64,000 nucleotides of DNA from GCA-003244245 sp050699955 (GCA_050699955.1 JBOHGD010000012.1:1-64000), one strand, 5' to 3'. Shown: positions 43,997 to 52,971, numbered from the stretch's first letter. Numbers and translations: made by a program. Notes: generated by a model not told the origin, from the letters alone.

Positions 43997-44224
43997 ATGG
44001 ATGACCTGACCCACGCGGTATGGCACAAGTCCAGCCGCAGCGGCCCCGGGGCCGAATGCGTGGAGGTCGCTGAATTGGCCGATGGTGGTCACGCGGTCCG
44101 GGACAGTAAGAACCCGGCCGGACCCGCACTTCGGTTCACCCCGGCCGTATGGGCCGCATTCACCGCCGGAGTCCGCGACGACGAATTCGACCCGACGCCC
44201 CGTGAGTGGCGATGCGAGTCATAG
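43997..44224 (+). CDS. DUF397 protein (Scr2-like)
   Basis: 75 aa. The core AVWHKSSRSGPGAECVEVAELADGGHAVRDSKNPAGPALRFTPAVWAAFTAGVR is a textbook DUF397 domain. These small proteins pair with XRE-DUF5753 regulators and behave like growth or antibiotic-production modulators in streptomycetes. ATG 43997 follows AGAGAAGAGG. The last nine codons (PREWRCES region) are read from the left arm and loop of the dispersed palindrome, so the repeat supplies both the C-terminal residues and the stop. Confidence 0.92.
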   Translation: MDDLTHAVWHKSSRSGPGAECVEVAELADGGHAVRDSKNPAGPALRFTPAVWAAFTAGVRDDEFDPTPREWRCES

Positions 44225-44249
44225 CTCGTATCGCCACTCACGGGGCGTC
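44194..44249. terminator. Dispersed palindrome, copy 3, bidirectional terminator
   Basis: 25-bp arms (44194-44218 and 44225-44249, one non-Watson-Crick position) around loop TCATAG. The core GTGAGTGGCGATGCGAG is shared with copies 1 and 2. The DUF397 stop TAG lies in the loop and the FadJ stop at the right edge, so both convergent genes end within the element. Confidence 0.92.
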
Positions 44250-46416
44250 AGCCAAGCCCGGCTCTGGCGATCAGTGAGGCGGGTGGGGTGAACCGCTCGC
44301 CGTAGCGGTCCGTGAGCTCCTTGGCGCGGGCGACGAAGCCGGTCAGGCCACCGGGGTAGCCGTTCATGTACTGCACGACGCCACCGGTCCACGGCGGGAA
44401 CCCGATGCCCATGATCGAGCCGATGTTGGCGTCCGGTACCGAGGTGATGACGCCCTCGTCGAAGCACTTCACAGTCTCGAGCGCCTCGATGAACAGCATC
44501 CGTTCGATCATGTCCTGGAACGGGACGGCATCCGGACACAGCGGCCCGAAGTGCTCCGCCAGCCCCGGCCACAGCCTGGTTCGCCTGCCATCGGCGTACT
44601 CGTAGAACCCGGCACCGCCGGAACGCCCGGACCGGGAGAACTCGAGCACCATCCGGTCGACGATCGCGTCCGCCGGGTGCGGGGTCCAGGTTCCCCCGTC
44701 CGCCTCGACCCCGCGCCTGGTTTCCTCGCGGATCTTGCGCATCAGCTTGAGGGACAGCTCATCCATCAGTTGCAGCACCGGGGCCGGATAGCCGGCCTGG
44801 GAGCTGGCCTGCTCGATGGACGACGGCGCGGCACCCTCGGCGAGCATCGCGAGGCCCTCGTTGATGAAGGTGCTGATCACCCGGCTGGTGAAGAAGCCCC
44901 GGCTGTCGTTGACCACGATCGGGGTCTTGCGGATCTGCTGCACCACGTCGATCGCCCCCGCCAGGGTCGCGTCCGACGTCTGCTCACCGCGGATGATCTC
45001 GACCAGCGGCATCTTGTCCACGGGGGAGAAGAAGTGTAGACCGATGAAGTCGGCCGGGCGGGAGACCGCCGAGGCGAGATCGGTGATCGGCAACGTCGAG
45101 GTGTTCGAGCACAGCAGCGCGTCGGCGTCGACCACGTCCAGGATCTCGGCGAAGACCTGCTTCTTCAGCGCCGGGTCCTCGAACACCGCCTCGATCACCA
45201 GATCGCAGCCCGCGAGGTCAGCCGGGTCGGCGGTCGGGGTGATCCGGGCGAGTACCTCGTCGCGCTTGTCCGGGGTGCTCTTCCCTCGGGAGATCGCCTT
45301 GTCCAGCACACCCGCCGAGTAGTTCCCGCCCTTTTCGGCGGCTTCGATCGAGACGTCCTTGAGCACGACCTCCATCCCCGATCGGGCGCAGGAGTAGGCG
45401 ATACCCGCGCCCATCATCCCGGCCCCGAGCACGCCGACCTTGCGGAACCGGCGCTGTTCATGGCCGTCCGGCCGGCTGCCGCCCTTGTTGATGTGCTGTA
45501 GGTCGAAGAAGAACGCCTGGATCATGTTCTTGGCGACCTGGCCGGTGGCGAGATCCACGAAGTAGCGGCCCTCGATCTGCAACGCGGTGTCCACATCCAC
45601 CTGTGCGCCCTCGACCGCGACACACAGGATGTGGTGCGGCGCGGGCATCGGTGCGCCCTTGAGCTGCTTGCGCAGCGTCGCGGGGAACGCGGGCAGGATC
45701 TGCGCGAGCTTCGGGTTCGACGGGGTGCCGCCGGGGATCTTGTAGCCCTTCACGTCCCACGGCTGGACGGGCTCCGGGTTCGCCTTGATCCACTCCCGGG
45801 CCCGGTCCAGCATGTCCTGCGGCGAGGTCACCACCTCGTCGACGATGCCGATCTCCTTGGCCTCTGCCGGGGGTACCTGCTGACCCTTGAGCAGCAGCTT
45901 CATCAACGCATCGGCGATGCCCAGCATCCGCACGGCGCGAACCACGCCACCTGCTCCGGGCAGCAGCCCGAGGGTGACCTCGGGGAAGCCGATCTTCGAC
46001 CCCGGCACGTCCAGGGCGATGCGGTGGTGGCAGGCCAGCGCGATCTCCAGACCGCCGCCGAGCGCCGCCCCGTTGATCGCGGCGACCACCGGCTTGCCCA
46101 GCTTCTCCAACCGGCGGAGCTGGCTCTTCACCACCGCGATGTGCCGGGCGAACTCCGCTGCGTTGTCCGGGGTGACGGCGATCAGGTTGTTGAGGTCACC
46201 ACCCGCGAAGAAGGTCTTCTTCCCCGAGGTGACGATGACCCCGGTGATCGAGTCACGCTCGGACTCCAGGCGGTCCACCGTCTCGCCCATCGACCGCACG
46301 TAGGGCTCGTTCATGGTGTTGGTGGACTGTCCCGGGTCGTCCAGGGTCAGGGTGACCACGCCGTCGGGGTCCTGCTCCCACCGGATGGTGCTCTGCTTGT
46401 TCATCTGCTCAGTCAT
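44248..46416 (-). CDS. fadJ: Bifunctional enoyl-CoA hydratase / 3-hydroxyacyl-CoA dehydrogenase
   Basis: 722 aa. N-terminal crotonase domain: oxyanion-hole segment FFAGGDLNNL and the Glu-bearing GLLPGAGGVVRAVRMLG. C-terminal NAD domain: VGVLGAGMMGAGIAYSCARSGMEVVLKD (Rossmann GxGxxG), ALLCSNTSTLPIT and GLHFFSPVDKMPLVEIIRG with the catalytic His. It performs the hydration and oxidation steps of fatty-acid beta-oxidation, in complex with the thiolase encoded 10 bp upstream. Last gene of the MerR-thiolase-FadJ operon. Confidence 0.96.
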   Translation of the reverse strand: MTEQMNKQSTIRWEQDPDGVVTLTLDDPGQSTNTMNEPYVRSMGETVDRLESERDSITGVIVTSGKKTFFAGGDLNNLIAVTPDNAAEFARHIAVVKSQLRRLEKLGKPVVAAINGAALGGGLEIALACHHRIALDVPGSKIGFPEVTLGLLPGAGGVVRAVRMLGIADALMKLLLKGQQVPPAEAKEIGIVDEVVTSPQDMLDRAREWIKANPEPVQPWDVKGYKIPGGTPSNPKLAQILPAFPATLRKQLKGAPMPAPHHILCVAVEGAQVDVDTALQIEGRYFVDLATGQVAKNMIQAFFFDLQHINKGGSRPDGHEQRRFRKVGVLGAGMMGAGIAYSCARSGMEVVLKDVSIEAAEKGGNYSAGVLDKAISRGKSTPDKRDEVLARITPTADPADLAGCDLVIEAVFEDPALKKQVFAEILDVVDADALLCSNTSTLPITDLASAVSRPADFIGLHFFSPVDKMPLVEIIRGEQTSDATLAGAIDVVQQIRKTPIVVNDSRGFFTSRVISTFINEGLAMLAEGAAPSSIEQASSQAGYPAPVLQLMDELSLKLMRKIREETRRGVEADGGTWTPHPADAIVDRMVLEFSRSGRSGGAGFYEYADGRRTRLWPGLAEHFGPLCPDAVPFQDMIERMLFIEALETVKCFDEGVITSVPDANIGSIMGIGFPPWTGGVVQYMNGYPGGLTGFVARAKELTDRYGERFTPPASLIARAGLG

Positions 46417-46426
46417 GGTTGCCCCC

Positions 46427-47650
46427 TCAGAGCCGCTCGATGATGGTGGCGATGCCCATGCCGCCACCGACGCACAATGTGGCCAGCCCATAGCGCAGGT
46501 CGCGGCGCTCCAGCTCGTCGACCAGCGTGCCCAGGATCATCGCGCCGGTGGCGCCCAGCGGGTGGCCCATCGCGATCGCCCCGCCGTTGACGTTGACCTT
46601 GTCGTGCGGCACGTCCATCTCGCGCATGAAGCGCAGCACCACCGCGGCGAACGCCTCGTTGACCTCGACCAGGTCGATCTGGTCCATGGTCATCCCCGCC
46701 TTGGCCAGCGCCTTGCGGGTGGCCGGGGCCGGGCCGGTGAGCATGATCGTGGGCTCCTCGCCGGTGACCGCGCCTGCCACGATCCGGGCCCGCGGGGTCA
46801 GCCCGAGGTCCTTGCCGAGCTGTTCGGAGCCGACCGCCACCAGCGCGGCGCCGTCGACGATGCCCGAGGCGTTGCCCGCGTGGTGCACATGCTCGATGCG
46901 CTCCACCCAGTGGTAGCGCTGCAGCGCGACGGCGTCGAAACCGGCGTGCTCGCCGATGTCGGCGAAGGACGGCTTGAGCGCGGCCAGGCCCTCCATCGTG
47001 GCGTCCGGGCGCATGTGCTCGTCGCGGTCCAGCACGACGAACCCGTTGCGGTCCCGCACCGGGACCACCGAGCGCTGGAAGTAGCCGTTGTTCCAGGCCT
47101 TCGCGGTGCGGTGCTGTGACTCCAGAGCGTAGGAGTCGACGTCCTCGCGGGTGAAGCCCTCGATGGTGGCGATCAGGTCGGCGCTGATGCCCTGCGGGAC
47201 GAAGCGGACGTTGTAGGCGGTCTCCGGGTCCATCGCCCAGGCGCCGCCGTCGGAGCCCATCGGCACCCGCGACATCGACTCGACGCCACCGGTGAGAACC
47301 AGATCCTCCCATCCGGAGCGGACCTTCATGGCGCCGAGGTTGACCGCCTCGAGGCCCGAGGCGCAGAACCGGTTGATCTGCAGACCGGCGACGGAGTCGG
47401 GCAGCCCGGCGGCCAACGCGGCGGCCCGTGGGATGTCCCCGCCCTGGTCGCCGATCGGGGTGACCACCCCGAGCACGATGTCGTCGATCCGCGCCGGGTC
47501 GAGGTTGGGGTGGCGGCTGCGCAGCTCGTCGATCAGGCCGGTGACCAGGGAGATCGGCTTGACGCCGTGCAGCGCTCCGGTCGGCTTGCCCTTACCTCGG
47601 GGCGTACGCAGCGCTTCGTAGAGATAGGCCTCGCGGCCGGACACTGTCAT
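46427..47650 (-). CDS. fadA: Acetyl-CoA C-acyltransferase (thiolase)
   Basis: 407 aa. Nucleophilic Cys in LQINRFCASGLEAVNLGAMK (about residue 95). The His of VEVNEAFAAVVLRF and the C-terminal GGAIAMGHPLGATGA and CVGGGMGIA motifs complete the active site. It cleaves 3-ketoacyl-CoA to acetyl-CoA and a shortened acyl-CoA. It overlaps the MerR stop by 4 bp and precedes fadJ, so all three are one operon. Confidence 0.96.
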   Translation of the reverse strand: MTVSGREAYLYEALRTPRGKGKPTGALHGVKPISLVTGLIDELRSRHPNLDPARIDDIVLGVVTPIGDQGGDIPRAAALAAGLPDSVAGLQINRFCASGLEAVNLGAMKVRSGWEDLVLTGGVESMSRVPMGSDGGAWAMDPETAYNVRFVPQGISADLIATIEGFTREDVDSYALESQHRTAKAWNNGYFQRSVVPVRDRNGFVVLDRDEHMRPDATMEGLAALKPSFADIGEHAGFDAVALQRYHWVERIEHVHHAGNASGIVDGAALVAVGSEQLGKDLGLTPRARIVAGAVTGEEPTIMLTGPAPATRKALAKAGMTMDQIDLVEVNEAFAAVVLRFMREMDVPHDKVNVNGGAIAMGHPLGATGAMILGTLVDELERRDLRYGLATLCVGGGMGIATIIERL

Positions 47651-48417
47651 GACGGGCTCCCTGTTTTCGGAACTGTGGTGTCGACAGGCACGTCAGGTAC
47701 GTCAGGCAGATCGGCCGGAACCGATTCGCGGATCGCGCGGTTGACGGCGAGCTGGAAGTTCGTCACGACGCCGTCCACGGTGATCGGCTTGAGTCGTTCG
47801 AGCAGGGCGATCATCCGGGCCCGCAGCTCGGGCGGACGCCCGCGTTCGCGGTACTCGCGCAGCACTGTGTCGTGGAACAGCGCCACCAGCTCGGTCGCCA
47901 GCACTGTGGTGTGCCGCTCGATGATCTGCTTGGAGGCCAGCTGCACCGCGAAGTCCAGGTCGGCGTCGAGCAGGCTCAGGCCGTAGCCGAGCATGTCCGA
48001 GCTGGTGATCTGCACCGTATCGGTGCGCTGCTCGCGGATGACGCCGAGCTCGACCAGCCGCTGCAGCTCGTCGTCGGACAGTGGCCTGCCCGCGCGGGCG
48101 TCCAATCCGGCACGGTTCACCGTCTCGGGCTCCTCGGGCAGCCACGGGGCGAGCAGCGCACGGTGCAGCGCGAGGTCCTCGGGGGAGCGGTCCAACGGGA
48201 TCCGGGCGAGATAGCCCTCGATCGCGGCGAGTGTGAAGCCGAGGCCCTGCAGGTCTCGGACCAGTTCGAGTCGGGCCACATGCCGCTCGTCGTAAAGCCC
48301 CAAGCGGCCGCGTACCTGCGGCGGCGGGATGAGGGCCAGACCGGTGTAGAAGCGGATGGTGCGCACGCTGATGCCGGTACGGGTGGCAAGCTCGACGATG
48401 GTGAGCTGCTCCGCCAC
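47647..48417 (-). CDS. MerR-family regulator of the beta-oxidation operon
   Basis: 256 aa. Winged HTH: LTIVELATRTGISVRTIRFYTGLALIPPPQVRGRLGLYDERHVARLELVRDLQGLGF. The C-terminal 170 residues form a helical effector domain (DAELAL-rich, without the Cys set of metal sensors), suited to an acyl-CoA-like ligand. It is the first gene of the operon with fadA and fadJ. A large dyad sits upstream at 48441-48486, so autoregulation is likely. Confidence 0.92.
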   Translation of the reverse strand: MAEQLTIVELATRTGISVRTIRFYTGLALIPPPQVRGRLGLYDERHVARLELVRDLQGLGFTLAAIEGYLARIPLDRSPEDLALHRALLAPWLPEEPETVNRAGLDARAGRPLSDDELQRLVELGVIREQRTDTVQITSSDMLGYGLSLLDADLDFAVQLASKQIIERHTTVLATELVALFHDTVLREYRERGRPPELRARMIALLERLKPITVDGVVTNFQLAVNRAIRESVPADLPDVPDVPVDTTVPKTGSPS

Positions 48418-48440
48418 GGGCTGTCCTTCCGCTGCGCGAC

Positions 48441-48486
48441 CTTATGTGACAGTGGAACTGTCGTGACAGCATCACTGTAACGTAAG
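48441..48486 (-). promoter_or_regulatory. Candidate MerR operator/promoter
   Basis: A perfect dyad GACAGTGGAACTGTC (48448-48462) lies inside a larger imperfect one, CTTATGTGACAGTG (48441-48454) facing CACTGTAACGTAAG (48473-48486). It is 24 bp upstream of the MerR start codon, the expected place for a MerR-type operator. Confidence 0.65.
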
Positions 48487-48561
48487 CGCGAGGGAGTGGC
48501 GTTGTGTGCTGGCGCACCCCTGGTCAGGCCGGCGGCTCCCAGAATCCGGTCGGGTAGCCGG

Positions 48562-49569
48562 TCACGTCAACAACTCCGACCCGCGGGGTGTGGTGGGTGC
48601 CGCGTGACCCACGCGCTGAACCCAGGCACGCCAGGCGCTGGTTGCGATGTCCTCGATTCCGCGCTCGGCCCGCCATCCGAGCTGGGCGGCGATCTTCGAT
48701 ACGTCCGCCACCACACTCGCCGGATCCCCGGGACGCCGTGGGGCCACCCGGCGCGACACGGGGTGACCGAGCGCCTGCTCGACGATCGCCAGCATTTCCA
48801 GCACGCTCACCCCTGCGCCGCGGCCGACGTTGAAGACTCCCGCTTTCAGTCGGCCGCTCTCCAGCGCTTCGGCGGCCGCCAGGTGGGCGTCGGCGAGATC
48901 CTCGACGTGAATGTAGTCGCGGACGCAGGAACCGTCTGGCGTAGGCCAGTCACATCCGAAGATGCTGACCGGCTGCCCGGCATCCACACAGCGGAACACG
49001 ATCGGCAGCAGATTGAAGGTACCCCGGTCGGCCAGCCGGGCATCGGCGGCGCCTGCGACGTTGAAGTAACGCAACACTGTCCAGCTCAGCCCGTGTGCTT
49101 CGGCGGCCCGGCGGATCAACCACTCCGCAGCGAGCTTGGTCTCACCATAGGGGCTCGCCGGGGCCGTGGAATGCGACTCCTCAACCAGGTCAGCACGCGT
49201 CTCGCCGTAGACGGCAGCGCTGGAGGAATACACTATGTGCTCTACACCGATACGCACGGCGGCGCGCAGCAGAGCGATTGTGCCCGCGACGTTGTGCTCG
49301 TAGTAGAACAGTGGGTGTTCAACGGATTCGGGTATCGCCTTCTTGGCGGCCAGATGCACGATACCTGTGACGCCATGCTCGACCATTATCGACTCAAGCC
49401 GGTCCGTGGGGGACAGCAGGCTGGCCTCCACCAGACGCACACCGTCCAGCCTCCCGGCCAGACCCGTCGAAAGATCGTCCAGGACGACGAGGTCCCGGCC
49501 AGTGGCTTGCAGGGCGCGCGCAACGTGCCCACCGATGTACCCGGCACCGCCGGTCAGCATCCACGTCAT
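48562..49569 (-). CDS. galE: UDP-glucose 4-epimerase
   Basis: 335 aa, extended SDR. NAD-binding TGGAGYIGGHVARAL at the N terminus. Catalytic YGETK (Tyr-x3-Lys) preceded by YSSSAAVYGE with the Ser. VLRYFNVAGAADARLADRG and RDYIHVEDLADAHLAAAEAL are GalE hallmarks. It interconverts UDP-glucose and UDP-galactose for envelope sugars or galactose use. Monocistronic and divergent from blaI. Confidence 0.94.
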   Translation of the reverse strand: MTWMLTGGAGYIGGHVARALQATGRDLVVLDDLSTGLAGRLDGVRLVEASLLSPTDRLESIMVEHGVTGIVHLAAKKAIPESVEHPLFYYEHNVAGTIALLRAAVRIGVEHIVYSSSAAVYGETRADLVEESHSTAPASPYGETKLAAEWLIRRAAEAHGLSWTVLRYFNVAGAADARLADRGTFNLLPIVFRCVDAGQPVSIFGCDWPTPDGSCVRDYIHVEDLADAHLAAAEALESGRLKAGVFNVGRGAGVSVLEMLAIVEQALGHPVSRRVAPRRPGDPASVVADVSKIAAQLGWRAERGIEDIATSAWRAWVQRVGHAAPTTPRGSELLT

Positions 49570-49645
49570 GGCGCGTAGCGTAGGACCGCCTTTCTGACCG
49601 ACACGAAAGCATCAGTCTGAACGGCCACGAGTCCAGGGAGACAGG

Positions 49646-50032
49646 TTGGCTGATCGAGTCCAGGGTTCTGACCGGAAGCCGTCGCGGCGGGCCTCCGGCG
49701 AGCTGGAGGCCGAGGTGTTGGCGGCCTTGTGGGCCACCGACAGGGCCTTGACGGCGGCCCACGTACGGGAGGCCGTCGGTGGTGGACTGGCCTACAACAC
49801 GGTCCAGACCATTCTGGTGCGGTTGTATGAGAAGGGGCTGGCCAACCGGGTGGCCGACGGCCGCAGGCACGCCTACTTCCCGGTGAAGGGTGCCGAGGAT
49901 CTTGCGGCCGAGCAGATGCAGGCGCTGCTGAGCCGGGGCCGGGATCGTCAAGCCGTGCTGCAGCGGTTCGCCACCGCGCTCTCCTCGGAGGATGCCCGGG
50001 TACTGCGGGCGATGCTGAGACGCCGGCGATGA
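49646..50032 (+). CDS. blaI: BlaI/MecI/CopY-family transcriptional repressor
   Basis: 128 aa. Winged HTH: SGELEAEVLAALWATDRALTAAHVREAVGGGLAYNTVQTILVRLYEKGLANR, followed by a wing GRRHAYFPVKGAED and a C-terminal dimerisation helix. BlaI repressors bind TACA-N2/3-TGTA dyads and are inactivated by proteolysis triggered by the partner M56 peptidase. The start is TTG 49646 with AGGGAGAC upstream. It overlaps the peptidase gene by 4 bp. Confidence 0.92.
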   Translation: MADRVQGSDRKPSRRASGELEAEVLAALWATDRALTAAHVREAVGGGLAYNTVQTILVRLYEKGLANRVADGRRHAYFPVKGAEDLAAEQMQALLSRGRDRQAVLQRFATALSSEDARVLRAMLRRRR

Positions 50033-50919
50033 CGGTCAGCGTGTACGTGCCTGCCGTGCTGTCGCTCCTGCTGGCGGCGGTCAGCCGGGTGATAGCGGCC
50101 CGGACGGCGCCGACACGTACCGCTGCAGTCGTGGTCGCCGCGATACTGTGCGCCGCGGCGGCCACCTGGGGTCTGATCTTGTTGACCGCCACCCTGCTGA
50201 GCGGTACTGCGATGGCGGCCAGGGAAGCCAGCGAGCACCGGGTACAGATCTATGATCCGGTGCCGGAGCTCATCGGCGTGACCGCCGCGATCTTGCTGAC
50301 CTTCGGCGCGATCCGGGTGATCAGGGTGGTGCGGGTGCGCCGCGCCACCAGCCGCGAGCTGCGGGCGGTGTGCCACTCGTGTGGAGACGCCGAGCTGGCC
50401 GTGGTGGCTCTCGACGCGCCGCACGCCCTCGCGGTACCGGGCCGACCCGGCCGGATCCTGCTCACCCGTGGCCTGCTGGCGGTGCTGGACGGCGACGAAC
50501 GACGAGCCGTTCTGGCCCACGAGCGCGCCCACCTGATGCGGCGGCATCACTTGCTTCGGGCGGCGACGGAGATCTGCGCCGCCGCCAACCCGGTGCTGGT
50601 CCCGGTGCGCGAGGCGGTGTCGTTCCTGATCGAACGCAACGCCGACGAGTACGCCGCAGCGGTGACCGGCAGCCGCGAACTGGTTGCGCGCGCGCTGGCC
50701 AAGGTGGCGTTGGCCGGGGTGGGCACGGCCCCACCCGGGGCACTGGCCTTCCTCGACTGCGGGGTGCCGGCTCGGGTCGCGGCCCTACGTGCCGAGCCAC
50801 CACGCACCGACCCGTTGGTGCCGGGCGGCGTGTTGGCCCTCGGGATCGCCACCACAGTGGCCGCGGTACAGGCCACCGTCGCGTTCCTCCAGCTCATCTA
50901 CTGGTTGTGGCCGACCTGA
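50029..50919 (+). CDS. M56-family membrane metallopeptidase (BlaR-like)
   Basis: 296 aa. Three N-terminal and one C-terminal hydrophobic helices. The zinc motif is LAHERAHLMRRHHLL (HExxH, about residue 163), with the third-ligand region RNADEYAA. No extracellular penicillin-binding sensor domain is present, as in short actinobacterial BlaR-like proteins. It likely cleaves or inactivates BlaI after an envelope signal. Coupled to blaI. Confidence 0.92.
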   Translation: MTVSVYVPAVLSLLLAAVSRVIAARTAPTRTAAVVVAAILCAAAATWGLILLTATLLSGTAMAAREASEHRVQIYDPVPELIGVTAAILLTFGAIRVIRVVRVRRATSRELRAVCHSCGDAELAVVALDAPHALAVPGRPGRILLTRGLLAVLDGDERRAVLAHERAHLMRRHHLLRAATEICAAANPVLVPVREAVSFLIERNADEYAAAVTGSRELVARALAKVALAGVGTAPPGALAFLDCGVPARVAALRAEPPRTDPLVPGGVLALGIATTVAAVQATVAFLQLIYWLWPT

Positions 50920-51012
50920 CCGGCTAGTTCACCGCCCCCGAAGTGGTGCCGATGCCCCCCTGGATCGTGGCTCGCTAAAGATCCGCTAGTCTCCTACGCG
51001 CCACAGCATCTC

Positions 51013-51025
51013 CTACACGCTGTAG
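51013..51025. promoter_or_regulatory. BlaI-like dyad CTACA-CGC-TGTAG
   Basis: A perfect 5-bp dyad with a 3-bp spacer, 48 bp upstream of the glycosyltransferase start. A weaker version (CTACGCGCCACAG) lies 20 bp further upstream. The same dyad type is found at 52971-52985. Confidence 0.6.
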
Positions 51026-51072
51026 TAGCTAGTTCGGACTCCAGCCAAGCGCACCTGGGATAGGTGAGACCA

Positions 51073-52200
51073 ATGCGTCGAGGGTCAGAGGGCACGACCG
51101 CACGGGTATGTGTGATCTCGGGCAGCGTGGGCGCAGGCCACGACGGCGCTGCCGATGAGTTGGTCCGTCGACTTCACGACCTGGGAGTCGCCACCGACCG
51201 GCGGGACTACCTGGACGCCCTGCCGCGAGTGTGCCAGTACGTGCTGCGGGACGGCTACCGGAACAGCCTCGTGCTCATTCCCCAGTTGTTCGGCTGGGTG
51301 TTCGACAGTCTGGAGTACCACAGCTTCGTGCAGCGGGTGACCTTCTGGATGTGCCGGATCGCGCGGCGTCACGTGCAGCGGTGGGTTCGCGACCACGACG
51401 TCGTGGTGTCCACCTACATGCTGGCCAGCCAGACGCTCGGCCTGCTCAAAGAGGCCGGGGAGCTGGACGCCGACCTGGTGACGTTCCTGACCGACCCGGC
51501 CGTGCACCGGATGTGGGTGCACCCGGCCATCGACCACCACGTGACGGTGACCGAGGCCACCGCGCGAATGGGACGCATGGTGTACCGCACGCCTATGACG
51601 GCCGTCGGGGGGCTGGTGTCCACCCACTTCACCCATCGATCCGACGCCACCCGCCGCGACAAGATGCGCGCCGAGCTCGGGTTGTCCCCGGACGGCACAG
51701 TGGCGCTGGTGGTGGCCGGGTCGCTCGGGACGGGGGATGTGCCGCACACCGTGCGCACGATCAGCTCATCCGGGGTCGCTCAGGTGGTGGTCCTCTGCGG
51801 GCGTAACAAGCACCTGCACAAGAAGTTGTCGGGAGAGGACGGGGTGATCGCCCTTGGCTGGCGCGACGACATCCCAGATCTGATGGCGGCTGCCGACGTG
51901 CTGGTGCACAACGCCGGCGGTCTTTCGGTGACCGAGGCGCTCACCGTCGGGCTGCCCACGGTGACGTTCCGTCCGATCCCCGGGCACGGTGTGGCCAACG
52001 CCGAGGTCCTCGCGGACGCCGGGCTGGCGCCGTGGCCGAAGGACGAGTCCGAGTTGATCGCCGTGGTACGCGACCACGCCGCCATCCGAACCGATCCGGC
52101 CGCCGTGACGCGCAGCCGGGACACCGCGTCCATGGTGTTGGAGCTGCTCGCGGAGCGGGGCCAGCACACCGTGGCCGACCGCGACTCCCGACCGGCCTGA
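51073..52200 (+). CDS. Glycosyltransferase, MGDG-synthase-like (GT28 type)
   Basis: 375 aa. The N terminus VCVISGSVGAGHDGAADELVRRL matches the MGDG synthase/processive diacylglycerol glucosyltransferase loop. GWRDDIPDLMAAADVLVHNAGGLSVTEALTVGLPTVTFRPIPGHG is the GT-B nucleotide-sugar site of the GT28 family. It probably glycosylates a lipid at the inner membrane face. ATG 51073 has AGGTGAG upstream; GTG 51064 is possible. Convergent with the polysaccharide deacetylase, abutting at 52200/52201. Confidence 0.9.
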   Translation: MRRGSEGTTARVCVISGSVGAGHDGAADELVRRLHDLGVATDRRDYLDALPRVCQYVLRDGYRNSLVLIPQLFGWVFDSLEYHSFVQRVTFWMCRIARRHVQRWVRDHDVVVSTYMLASQTLGLLKEAGELDADLVTFLTDPAVHRMWVHPAIDHHVTVTEATARMGRMVYRTPMTAVGGLVSTHFTHRSDATRRDKMRAELGLSPDGTVALVVAGSLGTGDVPHTVRTISSSGVAQVVVLCGRNKHLHKKLSGEDGVIALGWRDDIPDLMAAADVLVHNAGGLSVTEALTVGLPTVTFRPIPGHGVANAEVLADAGLAPWPKDESELIAVVRDHAAIRTDPAAVTRSRDTASMVLELLAERGQHTVADRDSRPA

Positions 52201-52971
52201 TCAGCCGGACGCATTCACCGGCAGGTGGTCGCGCAGCGGACCGACGGCGCAGCCCAACCGGTCGGTCAGCTCGGCCAGCCGGGGTAGCACCCCCACAGTG
52301 GCTTGCCAGCTGCGGACCACGCGGGCGGTGCAGTCCGAGTCGTGCAGCAGCACGGTGCCACCCGGGCGGAGTTGACGTCCGACGACCTCGGCCACCTGGG
52401 CCGGGCTGCTGGCCACCCAGTCCCGGCCCCACGCCGTCCACAGCACCGGTCGTAGCCCGGCCCGCCGAGCGGCGGCCAACGAGCCCATGGTGAGCACTCC
52501 GTAAGGCGGCCGGAACCACGTCGGTCGGGCCCCGGTCGCGGCCGTGATCACCGCTGCGGCCCGCACCACGTCCTGGCACACCTCACCGGGTCGCCGGGTG
52601 ATGTGATTGCGGTGGGTGAACCCGTGCACCGCCACCTCGTGCCCGGCGGCCACCACACTGGTCGCGACCTCGGGATACTGCCGCACCTGCGCGCCGAGCA
52701 TGAAGAACGTCGCGGTCCAGCCCAGTCGATCGAGCGCATCGAGCACCCGAGGCGTGCCCTCGGGGTCGGGGCCGTCGTCGAAAGTCAATGCCACGCTGGC
52801 CGGCCTGCCATGGCCTGCCAAGTGCGGACCGACCGCGCTACGCAGGACCCGGGCCCGCATGAGCGACGGAGCTGCCCAACCGGCGACTGCGGTCGCGCTC
52901 CCGGCCAATCCGAGCGCCATAGTTCGTCCGATCATCACGAGTGGGGAGTCTGCCACCTCACGAAGATTCAC
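52201..52971 (-). CDS. Polysaccharide deacetylase (NodB domain)
   Basis: 256 aa. One N-terminal hydrophobic helix (LGLAGSATAVAGWAAP) anchors or exports it. NodB motifs: SVALTFDDGPDP (catalytic Asp and metal Asp), HGFTHRNH (His ligands), FRPPYG and VLLHDSD. It removes N-acetyl groups from an envelope glycan. The GTG start codon overlaps the dyad at 52971-52985, so a repressor bound there would block its initiation. Confidence 0.93.
   Translation of the reverse strand: MNLREVADSPLVMIGRTMALGLAGSATAVAGWAAPSLMRARVLRSAVGPHLAGHGRPASVALTFDDGPDPEGTPRVLDALDRLGWTATFFMLGAQVRQYPEVATSVVAAGHEVAVHGFTHRNHITRRPGEVCQDVVRAAAVITAATGARPTWFRPPYGVLTMGSLAAARRAGLRPVLWTAWGRDWVASSPAQVAEVVGRQLRPGGTVLLHDSDCTARVVRSWQATVGVLPRLAELTDRLGCAVGPLRDHLPVNASG

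Noticed and set aside
45700..45760. Possible tRNA T-arm (GGGTTCGACGGGG)
   Set aside because: It lies within the coding sequence of fadJ and no cloverleaf can be formed.
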